Shown here piece by piece: positions 54,733 to 63,020 of a stretch of 64,000 nucleotides of DNA (positions are counted from its first letter, which is position 1; each line of letters starts with the position of its first letter). Position numbers and translations under genes: made by a program. The stretch comes from CANMUM01 sp965263365 (GTDB lineage: Bacteria > Pseudomonadota > Alphaproteobacteria > Rhodobacterales > Rhodobacteraceae). The stretch spans positions 1,116,001-1,180,000 of the forward strand of contig OZ253672.1 of the NCBI GenBank assembly GCA_965263365.1, read 5' to 3'. Under the pieces are notes generated by a model, which saw nothing but the letters and a program-made list of their open reading frames with translations, ran no database searches and was not told the DNA's origin.

Positions 54733-55062
54733 GTGACCTCACTATTTTATTCGCTTAATATTTTAGCTTGTCTATGCATTATTCGCAAGCTGTAGGATGC
54801 CAGTGTAATAGCTGAATTTTCAAGTCATTTTCATCCCGATATTTTAGTCCACATGATCACATTTTTCTTATAAAAAATGATTGCGCACCGTGGGCTCGTT
54901 TTGCTCACAAGTTAAGTGCAGATATATCTTAGATAGACTTGCATTTATTGCACGATTTCACTAAAGAGTGCTCACCCTGCATAGTATTAACCGCGTATCC
55001 TCTCGAATTTGAGCAGCAGGGAATTGTTTAAATGGTGAAGAACGCTTAAAAGTGAGTATCAA
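54733..55062. other. 330-bp divergent promoter region between fabD and rpsF
   Basis: No gene is seen. For rpsF two candidate promoters exist: TTGCTC (54901) 16 bases before TATATC (54923), and TTGCAT (54939) 17 bases before TAAAGA (54962). Further down, CCCTGC (54975-54980) could pair with GCAGGG (55016-55021) to close a 35-nt leader structure that contains CCGCG; such a leader may be the place for S6:S18 autoregulation, but I cannot match it to the known motif. Confidence 0.4.
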
Positions 55063-55377
55063 ATGACGGCTTATGAGCACGTATTGATTGCGCGCCAAGA
55101 TATATCGGCGACGCAGGCGGAAGGTCTGATGACACATTTCGCGCAAATTCTTAAAGATAATGATTCTAAAATTGTCGACGAGGAGTATTGGGGCCTCAAG
55201 ACAATGGCATATAAAATCAAGAAAAACCGTAAAGGTCACTATCTCCTCATTAAATCAGAAAGCCCTGCGCCAGCAGTTGCTGAGATGGAACGCCTTGCGC
55301 GCATTCATGATGACGTTCTTCGCATCATGACAATTCGCGTTGATGTACATGAAGAAAAAAAGAAGAAGGATAAATAA
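55063..55377 (+). CDS. rpsF: 30S ribosomal protein S6
   Basis: The 104-residue protein begins MTAYEHVLIARQDISATQAE and has EYWGLKTMAYKIKKNRKGHY, the S6 signature, and RLARIHDDVLRIMTIRVD. It forms a heterodimer with S18. It heads rpsF-rpsR-rplI with 2- and 12-bp gaps. Confidence 0.98.
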   Translation: MTAYEHVLIARQDISATQAEGLMTHFAQILKDNDSKIVDEEYWGLKTMAYKIKKNRKGHYLLIKSESPAPAVAEMERLARIHDDVLRIMTIRVDVHEEKKKKDK

Positions 55378-55379
55378 TT

Positions 55380-55610
55380 ATGGCTGCTATGAAACCATTT
55401 TTTCGCCGCAAAAAAACATGCCCTTTTTCTGGCGAAGGCGCACCAAAAATCGATTACAAAGACACAAAGTTGCTTCAACGTTATATTTCAGAGCGTGGTA
55501 AAATTGTGCCATCACGCATCACCGCTGTTTGTGCGAAGAAACAACGCGAGCTTGCAAAAGCGATCAAACGCGCTCGTTATTTAGCGCTCTTGCCCTACTC
55601 AATTCGATAA
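55380..55610 (+). CDS. rpsR: 30S ribosomal protein S18
   Basis: The 76-residue protein has FFRRKKTCPFSGEGAPKIDYKD, LLQRYISERGKIVPSRITAV and the basic C-terminal helix KKQRELAKAIKRARYLALLP. It binds 16S rRNA with S6 at the platform. Confidence 0.98.
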   Translation: MAAMKPFFRRKKTCPFSGEGAPKIDYKDTKLLQRYISERGKIVPSRITAVCAKKQRELAKAIKRARYLALLPYSIR

Positions 55611-55622
55611 GGAGCCTAAACT

Positions 55623-56222
55623 ATGGACGTAATATTACTTGAACGTGTTGGCAAACTAGGGAACCTTGGCGAAGTTGTTACCGTCAAATCTGGCTTTGCG
55701 CGTAATTTTTTAATTCCTCAAGGCAAAGCGCTTCGCGCCTCAAAGGAGAACCTAGCTGTTTTTGAAGCTCAGCGAGCTGACCTTGAAAAACGCAACCAAG
55801 ATCTTAAAAGTGAAGCAGAAGAACTCGGCAAGAAGCTCGACGGCGAAACTTGTATCGTTATTCGTGCAGCATCAGATGCGGGCGCGCTTTACGGCTCTGT
55901 TACTCCGCGTGACATTGCCGACTCATTGAGCGAAAAAGGCCTTGAGATTGACCGCTCGACAATAGCACTTGATGGCCCGATTAAAGAATTGGGCATTCAC
56001 ACGGTTCGTGCAATTTTGCACCCAGAAGTGATTGTTGAACTTAGCGTTAATGTGGCGCGCTCAAGCGAAGAAGCTGAGTTGCAAGCTTCCGGAAAAACCA
56101 TTCAGTCTTTGGCAGCTGACGCAGAAGCAGAAGCGGAAGCGGAACTTAATGCCATGCTTGATGAAGTTGGCAAAGCTTCTCAAGATGAAGATGATTCAGG
56201 CGCTGAAGAAGCCTCTGAATAA
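55623..56222 (+). CDS. rplI: 50S ribosomal protein L9
   Basis: The 199-residue protein has the L9 start MDVILLERVGKLGNLGEVVTVK, the rRNA-binding GFARNFLIPQGKA, the long helix and a C-terminal domain. It is about 50 residues longer than E. coli L9 because of an acidic tail (DAEAEAEAELNAMLDEVGK and onward). The extension is common in alphaproteobacteria. A terminator follows. Confidence 0.97.
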   Translation: MDVILLERVGKLGNLGEVVTVKSGFARNFLIPQGKALRASKENLAVFEAQRADLEKRNQDLKSEAEELGKKLDGETCIVIRAASDAGALYGSVTPRDIADSLSEKGLEIDRSTIALDGPIKELGIHTVRAILHPEVIVELSVNVARSSEEAELQASGKTIQSLAADAEAEAEAELNAMLDEVGKASQDEDDSGAEEASE

Positions 56223-56240
56223 AACTTTGAAAATTTTGGA

Positions 56241-56268
56241 AAGGGCCGCCTATTGTGCGGCCTTTTTT
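56241..56268 (+). terminator. Rho-independent terminator after rplI
   Basis: GGCCGC pairs with GCGGCC over a seven-base loop and is followed by six T residues, about 20 bp after the rplI stop. Confidence 0.88.
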
Positions 56269-56363
56269 ATTGCCGAATCCGTGATTGCTTACCCAAATCG
56301 TTCAGTTAACTGTTCAAATTATTAGAATATCAATTGCGGTAAGGTTGATAGTCGATTAATACG

Positions 56364-57821
56364 ATGCTTATGAACATGCAAGCTCAAGATACAGATCTCC
56401 AAGGTGCACTGCCTCACAATATAGAAGCGGAACAAGCGTTGTTGGGCGCTCTACTTGTCAATAACGAAATTTTCGACCGCGTTGAAGACGTCGTAGATCT
56501 CGCGCATTTCTATGATCCTGTTCATGGGAGAATTTTCAATATCATTAAACAACGCATTCAAAATAATGCGCTGGCCTCCCCCTTAACGGTTAAAAGTTTT
56601 CTTTCTGATGATGAAGGCCTTCAAGAACTTGGCGGCGAAGAATATCTCGTTAAGCTCGCCGCAAGCGCTGTCGCGATTTCATCTTCGAGAGATTTTGCAG
56701 AATTAATCAGAGACGCAGCCATTCGACGTGAACTCATTGAGATTGGCAAAGACATAACAGACCGTGCGCGCAAGGTAGATTTCGATTCTGACCCCCTCGA
56801 TCAAATCGTGACCGCAGAGCAATACCTCTATAAACTCGCCGAGCGAGGCGATACTCAGCGCGGTTTTATTGGCTTTGGGCGCGCCATTGTCGAAGCTGTG
56901 CAATCCGCGACCGCAGCATTTCAAAGAGATGGCGGATTGTCAGGAATTTCAACGGGCTTGGTTGACTTGGACGGTAAGCTTGGCGGCCTTCATCGCTCCG
57001 ATTTGATCATTCTCGCAGGGCGCCCTTCAATGGGAAAAACCTCACTTGCAACCAATATTGCTTATAACATCGCCCGCAACCACACAAAGTCTGACGATGA
57101 AAACAAAGGGGGCGTCGTCGGTTTTTTCTCACTTGAGATGTCGGCCGAACAATTGGCAACACGCATCCTCTCAGACGCAGCAGAGATCCCTTCGGTTGCC
57201 ATTCGCTCGGGAGATGTAAGTGAGACAGAATTTAGAAGATATGTGCAAGCATCAACTGAACTCGAAAGTGCACCTCTTTATATTGATGACACACCTGCGC
57301 TTCCTATCTCCGCAGTCGCTGCCCGTGCAAGACGGTTGAAGCGTCAGCATGGACTTGATGTGCTCATCATTGACTATTTGCAGCTTCTTCGTGGCACCGG
57401 ATCAGGAGACAACCGCGTCAATGAAGTCAGCGAAGTCACACAAGGTCTTAAAGCCATCGCGAAGGAGTTGGATATTCCTGTCATTGCACTCTCTCAGCTT
57501 TCTCGCCAAGTCGAATCGCGTGACGATAAACGCCCACAGTTATCAGACCTACGCGAATCCGGGTCAATTGAGCAAGACGCGGATGTTGTCATGTTCGTTT
57601 ATAGAGAAGAATACTATATTGAGCGCGAAAAACCGAGCGAGAGCGATGATAAGTATCCAGATTGGCAAGAAAAAATGGCGCGCGCACACGGTGTTGCCGA
57701 AGTGGTTATTGGCAAACAACGTCATGGCCCTATCGGGACTGTGCCGCTGAGCTTTGAGGGTAAATTCACACGTTTTGGAAATCTGGCACGCGAACGCCAT
57801 GGGCACATCGAGGATTTTTAG
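56364..57821 (+). CDS. dnaB: Replicative DNA helicase
   Basis: The 485-residue hexameric helicase has an N-terminal DnaG-interaction domain (LPHNIEAEQALLGALLVNNE) and a RecA-like C-terminal domain: Walker A GRPSMGKTSLATNIA near residue 220, DVLIIDYLQLLRGTG (Walker B), and SQLSRQVESRDDKRPQLSDL near residue 380. The start ATG 56364 is a best guess; ATG 56373 is close. Alr follows with no gap. Confidence 0.97.
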   Translation: MLMNMQAQDTDLQGALPHNIEAEQALLGALLVNNEIFDRVEDVVDLAHFYDPVHGRIFNIIKQRIQNNALASPLTVKSFLSDDEGLQELGGEEYLVKLAASAVAISSSRDFAELIRDAAIRRELIEIGKDITDRARKVDFDSDPLDQIVTAEQYLYKLAERGDTQRGFIGFGRAIVEAVQSATAAFQRDGGLSGISTGLVDLDGKLGGLHRSDLIILAGRPSMGKTSLATNIAYNIARNHTKSDDENKGGVVGFFSLEMSAEQLATRILSDAAEIPSVAIRSGDVSETEFRRYVQASTELESAPLYIDDTPALPISAVAARARRLKRQHGLDVLIIDYLQLLRGTGSGDNRVNEVSEVTQGLKAIAKELDIPVIALSQLSRQVESRDDKRPQLSDLRESGSIEQDADVVMFVYREEYYIEREKPSESDDKYPDWQEKMARAHGVAEVVIGKQRHGPIGTVPLSFEGKFTRFGNLARERHGHIEDF

Positions 57822-58817
57822 ATGCGCCCGCAATTATCCGTTTCATTGCCTTCAATTTGCAATAATTTCTCGCAATTGAACAAAATAAGCGCTGGCAAAT
57901 GTGCGGCCGTGATCAAAGCCAATGCTTACGGCCTCGGTGTACAGCCTGTTTTTAATGCACTTTATCAAACAGGGGTGCGAAATTTCTTTGTGGCTACCCT
58001 TGATGAGGCGAAGCAAATCGAAAACGATATTCGTGACGCGACAATCTTTGAACTCTCGGGGCTATCTGTTTTTGAAACCGGCCTCCATCCTCAGATTTAT
58101 CCTGTTCTCAACAGTGAAGCGCAACTCAAGGCGCTCAACACCTCTAACTTCGCGCTTCAATTTGATACGGGTATGACGCGGCTTGGATTCGACAATATTC
58201 CTGAACTCAGCCAATTGCCGAAACTCATTATGAGCCATTTGGCTTGCGCGGATGATATCGATCACCCTCAAAATCAAAAGCAACTTCACAGATTTAAAGA
58301 TATGTGCGCAGATTTTCCGCACATCCCAAAGTCGTTAGCCGCAACTGAAGGTGCATTGAATGGAGAAAATTATCACTTTGACATGATCCGCGCAGGGATT
58401 GGGCTTTATGGCGGTGTCAAGTTTGAGGGTTCCCAAAGTGCGATCCACGCTCAACTTCCGATCATACAAATCCGAAACGTGCCTGAAGGCACGCCGATTG
58501 GCTACGGGGCAACTGCCCACACAACACGTGTTTCAAAGATCGCGACAATCTTTGGCGGTTATGCTGACGGAATATTGCGTTCGGCCTCTGACCAAGCTTC
58601 GGTTTACATTAACGAGATTCCCGTGCCAATTGTGGGTCGAATTTCAATGGACGCGATCATGGTTGATATCACCGATATTGAATCGCCCCCAGGCTATGTT
58701 GACTTTATCGCTTCCCAAGATCAACTTATAAACTTTGCAAATGCCGCAGGTACGATCCCCTATGAAGTTTTAACATCACTTGGAACTCGCTATGAGCGCA
58801 CTTATATCGAGTCTTAA
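57822..58817 (+). CDS. alr: Alanine racemase
   Basis: The 331-residue PLP enzyme makes D-alanine for peptidoglycan. The PLP Lys is in CAAVIKANAYGLG near residue 33, FDMIRAGIGLYGG is conserved, and GYADGILRSAS carries the second catalytic Tyr. It is shorter than most Alr (about 360-390) by loss at loops, but both catalytic residues are intact. Its ATG abuts the dnaB TAG. Confidence 0.95.
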   Translation: MRPQLSVSLPSICNNFSQLNKISAGKCAAVIKANAYGLGVQPVFNALYQTGVRNFFVATLDEAKQIENDIRDATIFELSGLSVFETGLHPQIYPVLNSEAQLKALNTSNFALQFDTGMTRLGFDNIPELSQLPKLIMSHLACADDIDHPQNQKQLHRFKDMCADFPHIPKSLAATEGALNGENYHFDMIRAGIGLYGGVKFEGSQSAIHAQLPIIQIRNVPEGTPIGYGATAHTTRVSKIATIFGGYADGILRSASDQASVYINEIPVPIVGRISMDAIMVDITDIESPPGYVDFIASQDQLINFANAAGTIPYEVLTSLGTRYERTYIES

Positions 58818-58820
58818 GCA

Positions 58821-59597
58821 ATGAAAAACCCACTTCAAATCCTTGGCAAACAAACGCTGGCAATCTTAGCTGCAATTGGGCATCTCAGCATATTTGCAGC
58901 GCGCACGTTATATCATATTTGCACCCCCCCTTTTTATTCCAAGGAAATCTTACGCGCCCTTTTTCAAATCGGCTATTTGTCTTTGCCGGTTGTCGGTCTG
59001 ACGGCAATTTTCACGGGCGGTGCATTGGCGCTTCAAATCTATGAGGGAGGATCAAGCTTTAACGCAGAGCAAGTCACTCCCTTTATCGTCGCACTCGGCA
59101 TGGTGCGCGAACTGGGCCCCGTTTTGGGTGGCCTGATGGTGGCAGGACGCGTTGCAAGCGCCATTGCCGCAGAGATTGGGACCATGCGCGTGAGCGAGCA
59201 GATTGACGCACTCGAAACGCTCAACACAAACCCAATGAAATATCTGATCGCCCCCAGAGTGCTCGCCGCGATGATCGCGATGCCTTTATTGGTGATTGTT
59301 GCGGATATCTTAGGAATTATGGGCGGCTATTTGGTGGGCACATCGCGCTTAGATTTTAGCGGCCCCGCCTATATTCAAAACACAATTCAGTATCTCGAAA
59401 ATTGGGATATATATTCTGGCCTTATTAAAGCGATTGTGTTCGGCTTTTTCCTTGCGCTTATGGGCACTTATCATGGTTATCATTCTGGGCGCGGCGCACA
59501 AGGTGTGGGTCGCGCGACCACCATGGCGGTAGTCACGGCAAGTGTACTAATCTTGGCTTCCAACTATTTACTAACGGAGGCATTTTTCAGCGCATGA
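58821..59597 (+). CDS. mlaE: MlaE-family ABC transporter permease
   Basis: The 258-residue inner-membrane permease has the MlaE (DUF140) signature: LTAIFTGGALALQIYEG, REVGPVLGGLMVAGRVASAIAAEIGTM-like stretch at ~92-118, and GTYHGYHSGRGAQGVGRATT near the end. MlaEF transport phospholipids between membranes. Substrate-binding MlaD is not next to it. It overlaps the ATPase gene by 4 bp. Confidence 0.93.
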   Translation: MKNPLQILGKQTLAILAAIGHLSIFAARTLYHICTPPFYSKEILRALFQIGYLSLPVVGLTAIFTGGALALQIYEGGSSFNAEQVTPFIVALGMVRELGPVLGGLMVAGRVASAIAAEIGTMRVSEQIDALETLNTNPMKYLIAPRVLAAMIAMPLLVIVADILGIMGGYLVGTSRLDFSGPAYIQNTIQYLENWDIYSGLIKAIVFGFFLALMGTYHGYHSGRGAQGVGRATTMAVVTASVLILASNYLLTEAFFSA

Positions 59598-60349
59598 GTA
59601 ATAAAATTGAAATTCTCAAACTGTGCAAAAGTTTTGGAAGTAAAGACATTCTTCGCAAAGCCAGTCTCAAGGTGCCCGGTGGGCAATCAACCGTGATTAT
59701 TGGCGGTTCGGGCACAGGCAAATCCGTGCTCATAAAGTGCATATTAGGTCTTATCCAGCCCGATTCAGGCGAAATACACGTCGATGGCCATCAAACCAAA
59801 GACCAAAGCAAAAGTGAATTTCTCGATAAGATCGGCATGCTCTTTCAAGGTGGCGCCCTATTTGACAGCCTTCCCGTTTGGAAAAACGTTGCCTTCAAAT
59901 TGCTCAACGGCAAAACAGCCATTTCAAAAGAAGACGCCCGCGCAATTGCGATCGAAAAACTACGCCGTGTTGGTCTCAAACATGACATAGCCGATCAATA
60001 CCCCGCCGAGCTTTCAGGGGGAATGCAAAAACGTGTTGGCCTTGCACGCGCAATTGCGACAACACCTGAGATTATATTTTTTGATGAGCCAACAACAGGT
60101 CTGGACCCAATTATGTCGGGCGTAATTAATGAGCTGATCCGTGAAATCGTCACTGAAATAGGTGCAACCGCCCTCACCATCACGCATGATATGAATTCCG
60201 TGCGCGCAATTGCTGATCAAGTCGCGCTTCTGCACGAAGGCTCATTTCAATGGACCGGCTCTGTTCAAGAGCTCGAAACCTCAAAAAACCCCTACCTTCT
60301 TCAGTTTATAAACGGCTCTTCCGACGGTCCCATAGATACAATCAGGTGA
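59594..60349 (+). CDS. mlaF: MlaF-like ABC transporter ATP-binding protein
   Basis: The 251-residue ATPase has Walker A GGSGTGKSVLIKC near residue 40, signature LSGGMQKRVGLARAIA near residue 140, Walker B IIFFDEPTTGLDP and the H-loop TITHDMNS. It pairs with the upstream permease. In many alphaproteobacteria radA comes soon after; here about 2.7 kb of other genes intervene. Confidence 0.93.
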   Translation: MSNKIEILKLCKSFGSKDILRKASLKVPGGQSTVIIGGSGTGKSVLIKCILGLIQPDSGEIHVDGHQTKDQSKSEFLDKIGMLFQGGALFDSLPVWKNVAFKLLNGKTAISKEDARAIAIEKLRRVGLKHDIADQYPAELSGGMQKRVGLARAIATTPEIIFFDEPTTGLDPIMSGVINELIREIVTEIGATALTITHDMNSVRAIADQVALLHEGSFQWTGSVQELETSKNPYLLQFINGSSDGPIDTIR

Positions 60350-60353
60350 AATC

Positions 60354-60698
60354 ATGCATGCGCTCATTCTCAGAATACTCTATTTAGGCTTTTTGATATT
60401 TTTCTTTCTCTCACTGTTTATATCTGCGCGAGATTTCATCAGCGGAAAAAACAAAAAAAAAATCTCTATTTCGTTGATCGGACTCTTGCTATTTGCGCTA
60501 CTATTTTTCTTTCAAATCAGTGCGTTACCTGATCTTGCCTTACCAATAGTGCTCATGATCGCCGTCCCCATTTGGCTAAGCGATAAAAACAGAGACTGGG
60601 ATTTTTTGGATAAGCTCTACCGCAATATTTCAATCGTAACAATTATAGGCGCGGCCTACACAATGTTGATGTTTACCATTCGAAATAGTGGTGGCTAA
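60354..60698 (+). CDS. Unrecognised small membrane protein A
   Basis: The 114-residue protein has four probable membrane helices (around 5-23, 37-53, 58-75, 92-110) separated by short basic loops (SGKNKKKIS). No family was recognised. It starts 4 bp after mlaF and may be co-transcribed with it. The start ATG is the second of two near codons (ATG CAT GCG). Function unknown. Confidence 0.65.
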   Translation: MHALILRILYLGFLIFFFLSLFISARDFISGKNKKKISISLIGLLLFALLFFFQISALPDLALPIVLMIAVPIWLSDKNRDWDFLDKLYRNISIVTIIGAAYTMLMFTIRNSGG

Positions 60699-60703
60699 TT
60701 CAC

Positions 60704-61105
60704 ATGAATGAACTATTGGAAATATTTTGGACTTCTCATCGTCTACGACTTATGATTTTTATCATTTGCTTTATCATCGTATTATTCGAACTCCTAAAGC
60801 AACACTTTCAAAAAGAACGCATTGTCTTAGCGCTATTTTCATTGATGATTTTAAATTTGGTTTTACTCAATTCGAGCCGATATGTCGTCACCGAACTCGT
60901 GCGCGCAAATCAATACTGGGCAATCGATGCAAGCAATTATATTCTCACTGCGCTTTTCTATTTTCAATTTATTTTTTTAATCGCCATCATCTATTTCAAT
61001 CGCAATTGGCGGGCGCTCCCTCTCGTGTTACTAACCCTAACTTTTCCAACAATCATTTTCTATTCCAAATGGCTATCGGCCCTAGTCATCTGGACAATAC
61101 AATGA
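60704..61105 (+). CDS. Unrecognised small membrane protein B
   Basis: The 133-residue protein has four probable helices (around 15-32, 42-56, 82-102, 110-130) with basic loops. It follows protein A by 5 bp. The two could form a complex or an accessory part of the MlaEF unit, but nothing in the sequence proves it. No family was recognised. Confidence 0.62.
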   Translation: MNELLEIFWTSHRLRLMIFIICFIIVLFELLKQHFQKERIVLALFSLMILNLVLLNSSRYVVTELVRANQYWAIDASNYILTALFYFQFIFLIAIIYFNRNWRALPLVLLTLTFPTIIFYSKWLSALVIWTIQ

Positions 61106-61279
61106 TAATCGAAAGAGTTTATTAGTTAATTTATTTAATAATATCAATAAATTATACTCACTCGTAAATCCATAAAAAACGAATCCTTTCGAAACGGCAC
61201 CCCCGCAGTAGAAACTTTGAAATCTGAGCTTCGAATTGAGCTCAAGCGCGCCTGCCAAAGCAGATCAAATCCAATAAAT

Positions 61280-62224
61280 CTACGCGAATGCGCGGCTATT
61301 TTTATACATGCGGCAAAGATTTAGCCATTCTGATTTTCGAATAATTGGACGAGCAGATAACCCTGAAAATTCTAACGCAGATGTTTTTTCTAAAGCATTT
61401 AAATCAAAAGATTTATTCTTTGAAAGCGTTTCTCTCGAAACTGGGCCAGGGTTTAAACTTTCTGACCAAATATTTTCGGCTTCTACAACCGAATGCTCAG
61501 GCAAAATGAAGTGAAAATAGTGAATGCCGGATACATCTGAGTTTTTATAAAGAGGACGTGCTTTCGTTCCAAATAGTGCCTTAGATTCCGGCAGAACCAA
61601 AAACTTTGCAGGCACAAACATTTCCTTAAAATGCACTGGCATATCAATTTTAAAGTTCTTCAAAAGGATAAGATGATTGGGTGATACGATCAGATCACTC
61701 ATAGGCAAATTAGGTCCAAAGCTATTTTTAGGAATGCATATTGGACCACCGACCCCGCCTTCTTGCGATTTAAAATCGAAAATCCATATGATTGGTAACG
61801 AGTGCTTACCTTCCACGACCACCAAATCACCTTCGCGTAAATTCTCAATCCGCACCCAACCTTTCGGAGTTCGAATTCGTGAACCTTTTGCATAACACGG
61901 ATCAGTCACACCTGAAATTGTGATTTGCACTTGCTGAGTGTTCCCATTGGTTGAGGTATCGCCATTTTCGTAGAAGGTTACTGTGAATAAATCGGTCAGC
62001 GTTTCACCATCATCCAATGCATCAACGACTGGATGACTTTCGTCCAGCACATAAACCCATTCCCCTTGATCATTAATTGTTGCGGAACCGTATTCGCCTT
62101 GTATAGTGACATTCCATTCAGAGTTCGCGTTTTGTGAATTATGATCAAGATCACCCGTCGCATCCACGCCCGAGTTTTCAACAACCGTGCTAGTCACATC
62201 TCCGCTAAAATTTGGGCTTGCCAC
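61280..62224 (-). CDS. VCBS-repeat and Hint-domain protein
   Basis: The 314-residue protein has one VCBS/cadherin-like repeat (residues ~10-108: EYGSATINDQGEWVYVL, LDDGETLTDLFTV, VQITISGVTD) fused directly to a Hint_2 domain. The Hint domain starts at Cys110 (CYAKGSRIRTPKGWVRIENL), has SPNHLILL with His184 and ends YFHFILPEHSVVEAENIW. There is no signal peptide; VCBS proteins are usually exported by type I systems. The GTG start follows AGGAGT. It begins 3 bp after the HlyC-like gene. The substrate and processing are unknown. Confidence 0.82.
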   Translation of the reverse strand: MASPNFSGDVTSTVVENSGVDATGDLDHNSQNANSEWNVTIQGEYGSATINDQGEWVYVLDESHPVVDALDDGETLTDLFTVTFYENGDTSTNGNTQQVQITISGVTDPCYAKGSRIRTPKGWVRIENLREGDLVVVEGKHSLPIIWIFDFKSQEGGVGGPICIPKNSFGPNLPMSDLIVSPNHLILLKNFKIDMPVHFKEMFVPAKFLVLPESKALFGTKARPLYKNSDVSGIHYFHFILPEHSVVEAENIWSESLNPGPVSRETLSKNKSFDLNALEKTSALEFSGLSARPIIRKSEWLNLCRMYKNSRAFA

Positions 62225-62227
62225 AGA

Positions 62228-62773
62228 CTACTCCTTGTAAAGAAATTCTTTGAACTTTTCTTTTGTAAAGACTCTATATTTTATTTCACCTTGTCCGGAC
62301 CTGTGCCATTGCACGATGCGGAACTGATTACTTTCTGAGACCTTTCTAAGCGCGCGCACTCGCTTTATGTGCTCGTGATGGGGCGCAAGGACTTCTGTCT
62401 TTATCATATCTTGGATTTGGTCGGCGTGACCAAAAGGGGCGACCAAATCAATTATCCAAATTTCTTCTCCGCCGTTCCAAGTCTCTGGGGCAATCATTTT
62501 TTGTTCAATTGCAAATTCCAGCTCAACTTCAGGGCTTAACCCCGCCCACGTTACGAAAGCGCGCGGAAACCCTTTGGAGCGAAAAATTTTATATTGATTA
62601 AGTCGAAGCGCCGGCTCTAGCTTTAACATCACGTGACGCAGCTGTACGTGATTTTCAGATGGAGAAATTCCAATCAAAAAACACATCGCACCAAAGTCCG
62701 CGAGTTGTTGCGCGTCAAGGTCAAACCAACCATCTGGAAGGCTTGCTGTCATATCTATTTCAAAATTATTCAT
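62228..62773 (-). CDS. HlyC-family toxin-activating lysine acyltransferase
   Basis: The 181-residue protein aligns with HlyC: LKLEPALRLNQYKIF, FPRAFVTWAGLSPEVELEF, ETWNGGEEIWIIDLVAPFG. The catalytic His and Asp would be His42 (in ISPSENH) and Asp109 (in WIIDL), 67 residues apart against 69 in HlyC. HlyC enzymes move a fatty acid from acyl-ACP to internal lysines of RTX toxins. No RTX toxin is in the window; the next gene is the VCBS-Hint protein. No clear Shine-Dalgarno sequence. Confidence 0.85.
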   Translation of the reverse strand: MNNFEIDMTASLPDGWFDLDAQQLADFGAMCFLIGISPSENHVQLRHVMLKLEPALRLNQYKIFRSKGFPRAFVTWAGLSPEVELEFAIEQKMIAPETWNGGEEIWIIDLVAPFGHADQIQDMIKTEVLAPHHEHIKRVRALRKVSESNQFRIVQWHRSGQGEIKYRVFTKEKFKEFLYKE

Positions 62774-62844
62774 AAAAATGCGACTTAATCGTTTTTCTTC
62801 AAGTTCACCTTACTTAATCTATGTTAACTTAGAATTAATTACTT

Positions 62845-62882
62845 TTGAAGGGTATTTTATGCTTGAAGGGTATTTTATGCTT
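62845..62882. repeat. 18-bp perfect tandem duplication carrying a Shine-Dalgarno and ATG
   Basis: TTGAAGGGTATTTTATGC occurs at 62845-62862 and again at 62863-62880. Each copy contains GAAGGG, six bases, then an ATG. Confidence 0.95.
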
Positions 62883-62957
62883 AGTAAAATAAATTTCATT
62901 GCGCCAGACCCATACCCAAGCTGGCAAATGAAGCGTCATAGCTTCATTACTGTTTGA
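62859..62957 (+). CDS. Candidate 32-residue small protein
   Basis: The frame starts at the ATG in the first copy of the 18-bp repeat and reads MLEGYFMLSKIN... to TGA at 62955. A second start (62877) gives 26 residues. Both starts have GAAGGG at a good distance. An 8-bp stem (AATGAAGC/GCTTCATT, 62927-62948) lies at its 3' end. It could be a small protein or leader peptide before radA, or chance. Confidence 0.3.
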   Translation: MLEGYFMLSKINFIAPDPYPSWQMKRHSFITV

Positions 62958-63020
62958 AAAAAATGCAAATCAACTTCGCACGCCGTTGCACTCGTTTGGA
63001 ATTCAGCTTAGTTTTCGCAA

